DNA from: Marinobacter sp. F4216
GTDB taxonomy: Bacteria > Pseudomonadota > Gammaproteobacteria > Pseudomonadales > Oleiphilaceae
Assembly: GCF_019931195.1 (NCBI RefSeq)
Contig: NZ_JAIOUO010000003.1
Location: forward strand, 372,001 to 436,000
Reading direction: 5' to 3'
Length of the DNA: 64,000 nt
Each line of letters opens with the position of its first letter. Position 1 is the first letter of the stretch. A program made the position numbers and the translations under genes. Of this stretch, positions 48,326-57,382 are shown in pieces. Below the pieces are notes generated by a model, which saw only the letters and a program-made list of their open reading frames with translations, made no database searches and had not been told where the DNA came from.

Positions 48326-48988
48326 ATGCAGGATTATCAACACCACTGGAAGGATGGAACCCCGCTCCATCTGCCACTGGGTAAAATCGTCTGCATCGGC
48401 CGCAACTATGCCGAGCATGCCCGGGAGCTGAACAACCCCATCCCCGATGAACCGCTGCTGTTCATCAAACCCGCCACCGCGGCGGTTTACATTACCCGGC
48501 CCCTGGCCATCCCCCGCAACCAGGGCGAGGTTCATTACGAATCCGAACTGGCCGTGCTGATTGGTCGCCCGCTGACCAACGCATCCGAGAGTGAAGCGAA
48601 AGCCGCGATCCTGGGTTACGGACTCGCACTGGATCTGACACTTCGTGATCTGCAAAGTCAGCTGAAAGAAAAGGGCCATCCCTGGGAACGGGCCAAGAGT
48701 TTTGACGGCGCCTGCCCACTGTCTCCGTTCGTCGCTGCAGAAAAGTTTTCCAAAGACCACTTCACCTTCACCCTGGACATTGACCAGGAACTTCGGCAAC
48801 GGGGCGACACCCGCGACATGCTGATGCCCATCCTGCCGCTGATAGCCCATATCAGCAGCCAGTTCTCACTGATGCCGGGCGATGTGGTGCTGACCGGCAC
48901 GCCGAAGGGCGTGGGCCCCCTGGCCGAGGGGCAAACCCTGTCACTGGAATTGGACGATGTGCTGTTCGTTGAAACCAAAGTGGTTTAA
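48326..48988 (+). CDS. Fumarylacetoacetate hydrolase family protein (YcgM-like)
   Basis: A 220-residue single-domain FAH enzyme. VCIGRNYAEHARELNNP opens the domain, and the metal ligands are expected in HYESELAVLIG and LALDLTLRD; GDVVLTGTPKGVGPL closes it. Members act as acylpyruvate hydrolases or oxaloacetate decarboxylases/tautomerases; which applies cannot be read here. AGGAGG precedes the ATG. Follows apt, with an ABC1 kinase gene 47 bp downstream. Confidence 0.9.
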   Translation: MQDYQHHWKDGTPLHLPLGKIVCIGRNYAEHARELNNPIPDEPLLFIKPATAAVYITRPLAIPRNQGEVHYESELAVLIGRPLTNASESEAKAAILGYGLALDLTLRDLQSQLKEKGHPWERAKSFDGACPLSPFVAAEKFSKDHFTFTLDIDQELRQRGDTRDMLMPILPLIAHISSQFSLMPGDVVLTGTPKGVGPLAEGQTLSLELDDVLFVETKVV

Positions 48989-49035
48989 CGTCACACGCAG
49001 GTGATTCCTTTTTCAGCGGAAGACGTACATCAGGT

Positions 49036-50367
49036 ATGGCAAAGAAACCCGTTACATCCCGCCGCGGACGCTTTTTAAAACTCGCCGGCATGACGGCCTC
49101 CGTGGCCGGACAGTATGCCGGACAACGTGCCCGCAAGGTCTTCCGGAAGGACGACGACGAGGCCGCCCGCAGCCAGAATTACACCCGGATGGCAGACCAG
49201 ATTGCCGACACCCTGGGCGAACTCAAGGGCGCGGTGATGAAAGTCGGGCAGATTGCTTCACAGACTCAGGACTTCCTGCCCAAGGAGTTTTCAGACGCGC
49301 TGCAAAGACTTCAGAAGGAAGCCCCTCCGATGCCGTTTTCGGTCATCCAGAGGCAGATTGAGTCCGAACTGGGACAGCCCATCTCACAACTATTCGAATA
49401 CCTGCAGGAAAAACCCTACGCCGCGGCCTCCATTGGCCAGGTGCATCGGGCCCGACTGCACGATGGCACCGACGTGATCGTGAAAGTGCAGTATCCGGGG
49501 GTGGACGAATCCTGCGATTCCGACCTCAAACAGCTGCGTATGGCCCTTAAGCTGGGCGGGCTGCTGAAAATGCCCAAGGAAACGGTGGACCAGCTCTTCG
49601 GCGAGATTCGGGAACGCCTGAAAGAGGAGTTGGACTACCTGAACGAGGCCAACAACCTCAAGCTGTTTCGCAAATTCCACGACAAGGACGAGTGGGTTCT
49701 GATTCCCGGCGTGATCGACAGCCACTCAACCAAACGCGTGCTGACCCTGGAGCTGGTGGAGGGCGACCACATCAACGAGGTCACACAGGATCGCTACGAC
49801 CAGGACACCATCAACCTGATCGGCCACCGTATTTTCCGCACCATGGCCGACCAGCTGTTCAAGTTCCAGTGTATTCACGGCGATCCCCACGCCGGCAACT
49901 TTGCCTATCGGCCTGATGGCACCATCATCATGTATGACTTCGGCTGCGTGAAAAAGCTGAAGCCGGAGATTGTCGAGGCCTACCGTAACGTCCTGGTGTC
50001 CGCGCTGGATGAGGATTATCAGGCCGTCGACCGCTACCTGATCGACCTGGGCGCTCGCGTCAAGAGCCAGCCGGCGGTGGATGCGGCTTACTACGCCATG
50101 TGGCGCGACATCCTGATCGTGCCCTTTGACCAGCCCGAACCCTACGACTTTGCCGAATCCGACCTGCATACCCACGTGGCGTCCAAAACCAGTACGGTGT
50201 TCAAGTACCTGGACTATTTCAAGCCACCGGTGGAAAGCATCTTCATCGACCGCATGATTGCCGGGCATTACTGGATACTGAAGCGTCTTGGGGTTCAGGC
50301 GGCGTTCCGCTCCGATCTGGAACAGTATCTGGCCCCCGCCGGAGAGTCTGCGGATACTGTGCCCTGA
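49036..50367 (+). CDS. ABC1/UbiB-family atypical kinase (AarF domain)
   Basis: A 443-residue member of the ABC1/ADCK family linked to ubiquinone metabolism. The diagnostic KxGQ motif is in VMKVGQIASQ; AAASIGQVHRARL replaces the P-loop, VIVKVQYPGV has the catalytic lysine, and HGDPHAGNF and MYDFGCVKKL form the catalytic and metal sites. It lacks the C-terminal membrane helices of UbiB, so it is a paralogue rather than UbiB proper. Convergent with the sirtuin gene. Confidence 0.9.
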   Translation: MAKKPVTSRRGRFLKLAGMTASVAGQYAGQRARKVFRKDDDEAARSQNYTRMADQIADTLGELKGAVMKVGQIASQTQDFLPKEFSDALQRLQKEAPPMPFSVIQRQIESELGQPISQLFEYLQEKPYAAASIGQVHRARLHDGTDVIVKVQYPGVDESCDSDLKQLRMALKLGGLLKMPKETVDQLFGEIRERLKEELDYLNEANNLKLFRKFHDKDEWVLIPGVIDSHSTKRVLTLELVEGDHINEVTQDRYDQDTINLIGHRIFRTMADQLFKFQCIHGDPHAGNFAYRPDGTIIMYDFGCVKKLKPEIVEAYRNVLVSALDEDYQAVDRYLIDLGARVKSQPAVDAAYYAMWRDILIVPFDQPEPYDFAESDLHTHVASKTSTVFKYLDYFKPPVESIFIDRMIAGHYWILKRLGVQAAFRSDLEQYLAPAGESADTVP

Positions 50368-50391
50368 TTCGGGAACGTCTCTACCCTTGCA

Positions 50392-51066
50392 TTACAGGGA
50401 CTGAACCCACTCGGCGACGCCTTCGCAGGCACCCTTGCGGATAACACGAGCACGGGACACGGAAGCCGGCGCACCCGGATCAATCACGGTGATGGGAACA
50501 CCATCGCCCACCTCGTACACCAATCCTGCCGCCGGATAGACCTGAAGCGACGTCCCGACAATGAGCAGGTGATCCGCGGTGCGAACCACCTCCGCGGCTT
50601 CTTCAAGCATCGGAACCTCTTCCCCGAACCAGACAATGTGCGGACGAAGCTGGGCGCCCCGTTCACAGGTATCACCCGGTTCAATGTCCCGGTAGCCGAT
50701 ATCGTAAACCAGACCTGGGTCTCGGGTACTGCGGGCCTTGGTCAGCTCCCCATGCAGGTGGATCACCTGGCTGGAACCCCCGCGCTCGTGAAGGTCATCC
50801 ACGTTCTGGGTCACCACCGTCACGCGATAGGTGTTTTCAAGCTCGGCCAGCAGTTGGTGGGCCTGATTGGGCTGGGCGGACTGGAGCTGGCGACGGCGCT
50901 CGTTATAAAAAAGCAGCACCAGCTCCTGATTGCGGGCAAAGGCCTCGGGTGTGGCCACATCGTAGATACTGTGCTGCTCCCACAACCCACCGTTATCACG
51001 GAAGGTGGAAAGACCGCTTTCGGCACTGATGCCAGCACCAGTCAGTACGACGATGTGATCCGGCAT
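50392..51066 (-). CDS. Sirtuin-family NAD-dependent deacylase lacking the zinc cysteines
   Basis: A 224-residue Sir2 protein (CobB-like). NAD-binding GAGISAESGLSTFR, TQNVDDLH and catalytic His105 in HLHGE are intact, and YNERR gives Tyr54 and Arg57, the SIRT5/CobB signature for succinyl- and malonyl-lysine. The usual two Cys pairs of the zinc ribbon are absent: the positions read KARST and DTCERG, leaving one Cys. The small domain may therefore fold without zinc. Its ATG overlaps the stop of the dehydrogenase gene upstream (TGATG), implying co-expression. Confidence 0.9.
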   Translation of the reverse strand: MPDHIVVLTGAGISAESGLSTFRDNGGLWEQHSIYDVATPEAFARNQELVLLFYNERRRQLQSAQPNQAHQLLAELENTYRVTVVTQNVDDLHERGGSSQVIHLHGELTKARSTRDPGLVYDIGYRDIEPGDTCERGAQLRPHIVWFGEEVPMLEEAAEVVRTADHLLIVGTSLQVYPAAGLVYEVGDGVPITVIDPGAPASVSRARVIRKGACEGVAEWVQSL

Positions 51067-52469
51067 CAGTCGAAGATCTTGCCGGGGTTCATAATACCGT
51101 TCGGATCGAACACCTGCTTGATGCTCCTCAGGTAGGCAATTTCCGTCTCGCTTCGCGTGTACTGCAGGTAGGGCTTTTTGGTCATGCCAACACCGTGCTC
51201 GGCGGACACACTGCCCTGGTAAAGTTCAACAATCTCGAACACCCACTTGTTCACCTGTTGGCACTTCTCGAAGAAGTCTTCGTTGGCCATGTCTTCGGGC
51301 TTGAGGATGTTCAGGTGCAGGTTGCCGTCGCCAATGTGTCCGAACCAGATGATCTCGAAATCCGGGTAATGGGTGGTGACGACGTCCTCAATTTCCTGCA
51401 GGAACCCGGGCACCTTGGACACCATCACGGAAATGTCGTTCTTGTAGGGCGTCCGTGGCGCAATGGACTCGGAAATACCCTCACGCAGCTGCCACAGGTT
51501 CTGGGCCTGGGTTTCGCTCTGGCTGATCACACCATCGAGCACCCAGCCGTTTTCCATGCACTGCTCGAACAGTTCCATGGCGTCGTCCATCACCTGATCG
51601 GACACCGCTTCGAACTCCAGCAAGGCATAGTAAGGCGCTTCGGTTTCAAACGGCGCCTGCACCTGCCCATGGGCCAGCACGTGCCCCATCGCCTGATGGG
51701 AGAAGAACTCGTAGGCCGTCAGGTCGATCTTCTTCTGGAACGTCTGCAGCACGTCCATAGTGTTGGTCAGGTCGTTCAGGCCGAGCACCAGCACGGTCAA
51801 ATTATCCGGCTTCCGGGACAGCTTCATGGTCGCTTCGGTAATAAAGCCGAGCGTGCCTTCGGCACCGATAAACAGGTGGCGCAGGTCGTAGCCGGTGTTG
51901 TTCTTTTCCAGATCCTTGTTCAGATCCAGAATGTCACCCTTTCCAGTGACCACCTTCAGGCCCGCCACCCAGTCGCGGCTCATGCCATAACGGATCACCT
52001 TGATACCACCGGCGTTGGTGGACAGGTTCCCCCCTAGCTGGCTGGAGCCAGCCGAGGCGAAATCCACCGGATAGTAGAGGTCGTTCTCTTCGGCAAAGTT
52101 CTGCAGCTGCTCGGTAACAACCCCGGCCTGACACCGAACCACCCGATCGCTGGCGTTGAAATCCAGAATCTGGTTCATGTTGTCGAAGGCCACAACCACT
52201 TCGCCATTGGCGGCCACAGCACCGGCACTCAGGCCAGTCCGGCCACCGGAAGGCACCAGAGCCACCTGATTCTCGTTGGCAAATTTCACCAGTGCCTGCA
52301 CCTGTTCCGTGGTTTTCGGCAGTACGATCGCAAGGGGTTTGGGCGGGTAGATCTTGGTCCAGTCCTTGCCGTAGTTCTCAAGATCGGCCGGATCGGTCAG
52401 CACCTTGCCCGGGGCATCGCCGGCGGCCATCAACTCTTTCAGGGAAGCAATAACTTGATCGGAATTCAT
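51066..52469 (-). CDS. D-2-hydroxyglutarate dehydrogenase (FAD-binding oxidase/GlcD family)
   Basis: A 467-residue flavoprotein. VPSGGRTGLSAGAV is the PCMH-type FAD motif; HIGDGNLHLNIL and SAEHGVGMTKKPYL are the substrate/metal region of the D-2-hydroxyglutarate / D-lactate group. It is divergent from serA across 180 bp. In Pseudomonas the same pair is known: SerA side-activity makes D-2-hydroxyglutarate from 2-oxoglutarate, and this enzyme reoxidises it. The genomic position is the main reason to prefer this over glycolate or D-lactate oxidase. Confidence 0.88.
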   Translation of the reverse strand: MNSDQVIASLKELMAAGDAPGKVLTDPADLENYGKDWTKIYPPKPLAIVLPKTTEQVQALVKFANENQVALVPSGGRTGLSAGAVAANGEVVVAFDNMNQILDFNASDRVVRCQAGVVTEQLQNFAEENDLYYPVDFASAGSSQLGGNLSTNAGGIKVIRYGMSRDWVAGLKVVTGKGDILDLNKDLEKNNTGYDLRHLFIGAEGTLGFITEATMKLSRKPDNLTVLVLGLNDLTNTMDVLQTFQKKIDLTAYEFFSHQAMGHVLAHGQVQAPFETEAPYYALLEFEAVSDQVMDDAMELFEQCMENGWVLDGVISQSETQAQNLWQLREGISESIAPRTPYKNDISVMVSKVPGFLQEIEDVVTTHYPDFEIIWFGHIGDGNLHLNILKPEDMANEDFFEKCQQVNKWVFEIVELYQGSVSAEHGVGMTKKPYLQYTRSETEIAYLRSIKQVFDPNGIMNPGKIFD

Positions 52470-52649
52470 TTGAGCATCAGTCTCTTAGCATGGTGCTGCC
52501 CGCCTGCAAACAATCGTTTAAAACAAGCCGATCAGCACACTGTGAAAACTTGCGTTTATGGTATCATACCGCCCCTGTTCTGTGAGCCAGCCCTTGCGTA
52601 AAGCTGGTAACAGGCCGTTTCACGTGACGAAAGGTTCGGAAGCATTTCT

Positions 52650-53879
52650 ATGTCAAATACGTCTCTCGAAAAGAGCAAGATCCGGATTCTGCTGCTGGAA
52701 GGCGTGCATCAATCTGCGATTGATACCCTGAACGCTGCGGGTTACACCAACATCGAGTATCTGACTCACTCGCTGGCCGAAGAGGACCTGATTGAGAAGG
52801 TTGCCGATGCGCACTTCATTGGTATCCGGTCCCGTACCCAGCTGACTGAAAGAGTATTTGATGCCGCGAGCAAACTCGTCGCGGTGGGATGCTTCTGTAT
52901 CGGCACCAACCAGGTTGACCTGCAGGCGGCCACCCGCCGCGGAATTGCGGTGTTCAACGCACCTTTCTCCAACACCCGGAGCGTTGCCGAGCTGGTTCTG
53001 GCCCAGGCTATTCTGCTGCTGCGCGGCGTTCCTGAGAAAAGTGCCAAGGCTCACCGTGGCGAGTGGCTGAAGTCTGCCAAGAACAGCTACGAAATCCGCG
53101 GCAAGAAGCTGGGCATCATCGGCTACGGCAACATTGGCACCCAGTTCAGCGTCCTCGCCGAAAGCCTGGGCATGGACGTGTACTTCTACGACGTGGTTTC
53201 CAAGCTGCCGATCGGCAATGCCACCCAGGTTGGCACCCTGCAGGAACTGCTGAACATTGCCGACGTGGTGAGCCTGCACGTGCCGGAAACACCGTCAACC
53301 AAGTACATGTTCAAGGCCGAGCAGTTTGCCCAGATGAAGCCCGGTTCCATTCTGATGAACGCCTCCCGAGGCACCGTGGTGGACATTGACGCGCTGGCTG
53401 AGGCACTGGGTAGCGGCAAACTGTTGGGTGCAGCCATCGACGTGTTCCCGGTCGAGCCGAAGTCCAACGACGAAGAATTCATCTCTCCGCTGCGGGAATT
53501 CGACAATGTTATCCTGACGCCACACGTGGGTGGCTCTACCATCGAAGCCCAGGAAAACATTGGCCGTGAAGTGGCAGAGAAACTGGCCATGTACAGCGAC
53601 AACGGCACCTCCGTGTCTTCCGTGAACTTCCCGGAAGTGGCCTTGCCGTCCCACGCGAACCAGCACCGCCTGCTGCACATCCACGAGAACGTGCCGGGCG
53701 TGCTGTCCGAGATCAACCAGGTGTTCTCCGAAAACGACATCAACATCTGTGGCCAATACCTGCAGACCAACGAGAATGTGGGCTATGTGGTGATTGATGT
53801 GGACAAGGAGTACAGCGAACTGGCGCTGGACAAACTTCGCCACGTCAAGGGCACCATTCGCTGCCGGGTACTGTTCTAA
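52650..53879 (+). CDS. serA: D-3-phosphoglycerate dehydrogenase
   Basis: First step of serine synthesis, 3-phosphoglycerate to 3-phosphohydroxypyruvate. The 409-residue enzyme has the E. coli-type layout: catalytic and NAD-binding domains (LGIIGYGNIGTQ) and a C-terminal ACT domain (from about residue 335) for serine feedback. Catalytic segments NASRGTVVDIDAL and TPHVGGSTIEAQ are present. Divergent from the D-2-hydroxyglutarate dehydrogenase gene; both promoters must lie in the 180-bp gap, where TATCAT at 52562 is a possible -10 box. Confidence 0.96.
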   Translation: MSNTSLEKSKIRILLLEGVHQSAIDTLNAAGYTNIEYLTHSLAEEDLIEKVADAHFIGIRSRTQLTERVFDAASKLVAVGCFCIGTNQVDLQAATRRGIAVFNAPFSNTRSVAELVLAQAILLLRGVPEKSAKAHRGEWLKSAKNSYEIRGKKLGIIGYGNIGTQFSVLAESLGMDVYFYDVVSKLPIGNATQVGTLQELLNIADVVSLHVPETPSTKYMFKAEQFAQMKPGSILMNASRGTVVDIDALAEALGSGKLLGAAIDVFPVEPKSNDEEFISPLREFDNVILTPHVGGSTIEAQENIGREVAEKLAMYSDNGTSVSSVNFPEVALPSHANQHRLLHIHENVPGVLSEINQVFSENDINICGQYLQTNENVGYVVIDVDKEYSELALDKLRHVKGTIRCRVLF

Positions 53880-53895
53880 GGCCTCACAGCAAGTC

Positions 53896-53926
53896 AAAAA
53901 AACCGGAGACACATCTCCGGTTTTTT
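53896..53926. terminator. Intrinsic terminator of serA
   Basis: CCGGAGA and TCTCCGG (7-bp stem, 4-nt loop) are flanked by an A-run and a T-run of six or more, beginning 17 bp after the serA stop. The symmetrical runs make it potentially bidirectional. Confidence 0.9.
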
Positions 53927-54079
53927 ATTGCCTGAAAAGCAGATTTTATACCTGCCCCGCCACTATCCGGTTACAAAACGTTCACCCCGCCGACCTTGAT
54001 CTGTCATCGCGCGAACCCACTCTCTTACTGAGGCCGCTCCCACATTCCCATCCCGGCGGCCTGGATGACAGGAGGTTCT

Positions 54080-54361
54080 ATGTCTCTGAAGGATTCGCTG
54101 ATACAGAAACTGGAAACCCAGACAGAGCGCTGGAGTAAAGAAGTCGAAAGCCTGCGTGCCGATGCGGAGAAAAAGAAAGCATCTGCCCAGGATGAACAGG
54201 CTGAGGCGGAAATACAGAAAGAATTATCTGAGAAAATCCAGGGCGTTGAAGATCAGATCGCAACAGCGCGCTCGAAACTGGATGAACTAAAAGGCGCCAG
54301 CGAAAGCCAGCTGGAAAGCCTTAAGCAGCGCATAGAAAGCTGGCTGCCCGGCAGCAAATAA
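54080..54361 (+). CDS. Small coiled-coil protein, unknown function
   Basis: A 93-residue, highly charged protein (MSLKDSLIQKLE...), probably a single alpha-helical coiled coil rich in Glu, Lys, Gln and Ala, with no signal peptide or membrane helix. AGGAGG lies 7 bp before the ATG, which strongly supports expression. A terminator follows, so it is a one-gene unit. Similar small helical proteins of unknown role occur in gammaproteobacteria; I cannot name the family. Confidence 0.8.
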   Translation: MSLKDSLIQKLETQTERWSKEVESLRADAEKKKASAQDEQAEAEIQKELSEKIQGVEDQIATARSKLDELKGASESQLESLKQRIESWLPGSK

Positions 54362-54390
54362 TCAGTAAAACAGCCAGTACGGGACAAAAG

Positions 54391-54424
54391 AAAAGGCACC
54401 GCGGCCAAAGCTGTGGTGCCTTTT
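54391..54424. terminator. Terminator between the coiled-coil gene and the OmpA-like gene
   Basis: AAAAGGCACC (54391-54400) pairs with GGTGCCTTTT (54415-54424) around a 14-nt loop. It lies between convergent genes and has A/T runs on both sides, so it can serve both. Confidence 0.75.
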
Positions 54425-54451
54425 CTGAAACTCACTGACTGCGGATGCCGC

Positions 54452-55108
54452 TTACTGCATCGGTACCAGCGTCAGCTCTACCCGACGGTTCTGCTCACGA
54501 CCGGCCGGGGTATCGTTAGAAGCAACGGGGTAACGCTCGCCGTAGCCAACCGCACGAGTGCGCTGCGGCTGAATACCGCGGTTCATCAGGAAGTCGCGCA
54601 CGGAGGATGCACGACGCTCACTCAGCAGCTGGTTGTAGCTCTGGGAGCCGGAGCTGTCGGTATGGCCCGCGATCTGGATGCTGGTCTTGTCGAACTCCTG
54701 CAGAACGAGGCCAACGGAGTCCAGTGTGTCCACGAAGGACGGCTTGATGGAGGATTCGTTCAGATCGAAGGTGATGTTGCCCGGCATGATCAGTTCAATC
54801 TGATCGCCATTACGCACAACCCGCACACCGGAGCCTTCCAGCTTGCGGCGCAGTTCCGCTTCCTGCTTGTCCATGTAGTAACCGATGCCGCCACCGATGG
54901 CCGCACCACCGGCTGCGCCAATCAGCGCACCCTTACCACGATCGCTCTTGCTGGAGGTTGCCGCACCAATGGCTGCACCACCCAACGCACCAATAATACT
55001 GCCTGTTGTTGCGCTGGAGGTTTTCTCTTCACCGGTGTAAGGGTCGTAAGTCATACACCCACTCAACCCCAACGTCGCAACCGCAAATGCAAGAACCGTT
55101 TTTTTCAC
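54452..55108 (-). CDS. OmpA-family lipoprotein with glycine-zipper domain
   Basis: A 218-residue outer-membrane lipoprotein, lipobox LGLSGC (Cys18), with a glycine-zipper segment (GALGGAAIGAA, GAAGGAAIGGGIGYY, about residues 40-75). A C-terminal peptidoglycan-binding OmpA domain contains IAGHTDSSGSQSYNQ and LSERRASSVRDFL. It probably tethers the envelope to peptidoglycan. The start is GTG at 55108, preceded by GAGGAGA. Similar to the YiaD/Pal group. Confidence 0.9.
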   Translation of the reverse strand: MKKTVLAFAVATLGLSGCMTYDPYTGEEKTSSATTGSIIGALGGAAIGAATSSKSDRGKGALIGAAGGAAIGGGIGYYMDKQEAELRRKLEGSGVRVVRNGDQIELIMPGNITFDLNESSIKPSFVDTLDSVGLVLQEFDKTSIQIAGHTDSSGSQSYNQLLSERRASSVRDFLMNRGIQPQRTRAVGYGERYPVASNDTPAGREQNRRVELTLVPMQ

Positions 55109-55128
55109 AGCAATCTCCTCTGAAATGT

Positions 55129-56157
55129 TTAAGCCCGACCCGATGCCGCTTCCGCCCTGGCGGTCGTTTCGCAAACAAAGGTGTCGATAATTGTATTGAA
55201 AACCGTTGACTGTAAATCCTGGGCTTCATTCACTAGATGATGACGCCCATCGCGGATTCTCAGTTCCTCAACCGCAGCAAATTTATTCCGGACGATGCGA
55301 AGGTTGTGCTGCCAATCCACCGTCAGGTCCTTTTCGCCCTGAATCACCGTTACCGGGAAATTTACCGGTCGCGCCGACTCAATCTTTGGAATCCATAGTC
55401 GCAACGCGCTGACCCAATCCACATGGACCGCGCGGGCCTGAAGCGGATCATGCTCCCGAAGAAACTTCAGGAACCGTGAGTTTCCGCTGTTGGTTGAGAA
55501 CGCCCGCCGCCAACGCGTAATGAACGGCTTCATCACGCTGTGCAACACCTTGGCCCCCAACCACCCCATCGGTCTAACCAGAGGTGCCAGCAACACCACC
55601 TTTTTGAACGCCGAGGTCTCTTCCGTGTGATTATTGGACAGCAGGTAGTCAATCAGGATGGCGCCTCCGGTACTTTGCCCGACGGCAAACCAGGGCCCTG
55701 GCACTTTGTCCTGTACCTGCCCAAGAACCTTCATCAGAACGTCCTGATATTCAGCGAAGCTACCGATTGCCGCCGGCGTCCCGCTGGACAGTCCATGTCC
55801 GGGCTGGTCGTAGGCCAGAACATTCAAGCCCGCCCCAAGACAACGCTCGATCAACTGGCTGTAGAGGCCTACATGGTCGAAGTATCCATGGAAAATGAAA
55901 ACCGTTCCCCGTGTGGGAGACGATTCCGGCAACCGGTAGTGATGAACCATGACCTGATGGGGCCCGGCCTCCACGTATCCCTGGCAGTAACTGACGTCCG
56001 GGTGTTCCACCCACAGATCCAGCCCGTAAAAACGGCAGTAAGCGATCATTTCATCGCTCAACACGTCCGCCACGCCCGGCTCGAAGGGCTCGAGCCTTTC
56101 GAGCAAGGACCCTCGGTCCCAATCCGGAATTTCTATGGTATCTGTTTTCCAGTACAC
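55129..56157 (-). CDS. Alpha/beta hydrolase, monoacylglycerol-lipase type
   Basis: A 342-residue cytoplasmic hydrolase (no signal peptide). HGYFDHVGLY and YDQPGHGLS are oxyanion and strand motifs. The nucleophile elbow is GQSTGG (Ser about 168), the acid is in QGEKDLTVDW and the histidine in DGRHHLVNE, as in serine aminopeptidase-S33/monoglyceride lipase proteins. Substrate probably a lipid ester (family inference). It lies 20 bp upstream of the OmpA-like gene on the same strand and is divergent from a second esterase. Confidence 0.87.
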   Translation of the reverse strand: MYWKTDTIEIPDWDRGSLLERLEPFEPGVADVLSDEMIAYCRFYGLDLWVEHPDVSYCQGYVEAGPHQVMVHHYRLPESSPTRGTVFIFHGYFDHVGLYSQLIERCLGAGLNVLAYDQPGHGLSSGTPAAIGSFAEYQDVLMKVLGQVQDKVPGPWFAVGQSTGGAILIDYLLSNNHTEETSAFKKVVLLAPLVRPMGWLGAKVLHSVMKPFITRWRRAFSTNSGNSRFLKFLREHDPLQARAVHVDWVSALRLWIPKIESARPVNFPVTVIQGEKDLTVDWQHNLRIVRNKFAAVEELRIRDGRHHLVNEAQDLQSTVFNTIIDTFVCETTARAEAASGRA

Positions 56158-56235
56158 GTAGAGTTAAACGCCTGTCATGATTGTTTATTCGCTTACCTAA
56201 TGACAATCCTAACGTATAGCGAGGGTAGAACACAG

Positions 56236-57129
56236 ATGTTGCAATACCTTCTTGAGACCGGCCTACGTCATACCATGAACCGACTTGTAAGGCCCATCCT
56301 TCACCCATCGTTGCCGGTGAATCTGCAGCGGACGCTGGTGGCTCAGGCTTTCCGCAGCTCCACGCCGCCGCGGGGCTGCAGCTTCACCGAGGAAACCCTT
56401 GGCGGTATGCCCATTACACGGGCTAATTGTGGCGGCAATAATAAAGGTGTCATTCTGTACCTGCACGGTGGGGGCTTTATCTTTGGCTCTCCCACGACTC
56501 ATCGCGGCATTATCGGCCATCTAGCAAAAACCAGTGGCTGTCAGGTGATTGCTCCGGATTACCGGCTGGCACCGGAGCATCCGTTCCCGGCGGCGCTGGA
56601 AGACGCCGAGGCCGTCTACCAGGCGCTGCTTGATGATGGTGTCCAAGCCAGTCAGATTGCCCTTGCCGGAGATTCCGCCGGTGGCGGACTGTGTCTTTCC
56701 CTGGCCCTGAAGCTGCGGGACGGGAAACGGCCCCTGCCCTCTTCCATCACAGTCTTTTCCCCCCTTGTAGACCTGACCCACGAGCAGATGCACGTGCCGG
56801 AAACCGAACCCGTCCTGCAGGTTCGCTGGCTTGAGCGAAACGCCCACTACTATGGCGGACAGGAGCCACTGACCAATCCACTGATTTCACCGATCTTCGG
56901 CGACCTGAGCGGGCTTCCGCCACTACTGATTCAGGTAGGCAGTGAGGAAGTCCTGCTAAACGATTCAGAACGGCTGGCCAACAAGGCAAAGCGACAGGAT
57001 GTCCAAACCACTCTGGAAGTGTTCAACAGCCTCTGGCACGTGTTCCAGTTCCACGCGGGCCAGCTGGCCCGGGCCAAAGCCGCCCTGCAGGGTGCAGGTG
57101 CCCACATCAAACGTCATCTGGCAGGGTAA
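56236..57129 (+). CDS. HSL-family alpha/beta hydrolase (esterase/lipase)
   Basis: A 297-residue hormone-sensitive-lipase-type esterase. HGGGF is the oxyanion hole, GDSAGGG the nucleophile elbow (Ser about 153), followed by Asp and His candidates in SEEVLLND and SLWHVFQFH. The start could also be at 56200 (12 residues longer); 56236 has GAGGG upstream. The rest of the upstream open frame is antisense to the neighbouring hydrolase and is rejected. Ends 23 bp inside the convergent GIY-YIG gene. Confidence 0.9.
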   Translation: MLQYLLETGLRHTMNRLVRPILHPSLPVNLQRTLVAQAFRSSTPPRGCSFTEETLGGMPITRANCGGNNKGVILYLHGGGFIFGSPTTHRGIIGHLAKTSGCQVIAPDYRLAPEHPFPAALEDAEAVYQALLDDGVQASQIALAGDSAGGGLCLSLALKLRDGKRPLPSSITVFSPLVDLTHEQMHVPETEPVLQVRWLERNAHYYGGQEPLTNPLISPIFGDLSGLPPLLIQVGSEEVLLNDSERLANKAKRQDVQTTLEVFNSLWHVFQFHAGQLARAKAALQGAGAHIKRHLAG

Positions 57130-57382
57130 GCTCGCCCCGGACCAGCGCTTCCTTTCTGGCCTTGGGCCATTGCTTGATGTGCCACTCCAGGCGGGAGGCT
57201 CGGCTCCGGTCCCCCGCCTCCGCCTGAAAGACCAGCTTTAACGGGCCCTTGCCGCGCAGGCTCCGTGCTCCTTTGGTTCCTGACTCATGCTCTGCCAGCC
57301 GACGCGCCACATCGGTGGTAATGCCGGTATACAGTGTGCCCTTGCCGGTGCGGACGATGTAAACACTCCACTCAGGACTCAT
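57107..57382 (-). CDS. GIY-YIG nuclease-superfamily protein (UriC/YhbQ type)
   Basis: A 91-residue stand-alone GIY-YIG domain. The signature YIV...[13 protein letters not shown], arginine and HESG are present, and [16 protein letters not shown] is the typical end. Such small URI-domain proteins are widespread; nuclease activity on structured DNA is reported for some. ATG at 57382 lies within the last codons of the upstream EamA gene (11-bp overlap), implying co-translation. Confidence 0.92.
   Translation of the reverse strand: MSPEWSVYIVRTGKGTLYTGITTDVARRLAEHESGTKGARSLRGKGPLKLVFQAEAGDRSRASRLEWHIKQWPKARKEALVRGELTLPDDV

Noticed and set aside
55540..56235. Upstream 232 codons of the open frame containing the HSL-type esterase
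   Set aside because: This part is antisense to the alpha/beta hydrolase on the other strand and is unrelated to esterases; the true start is near 56236.
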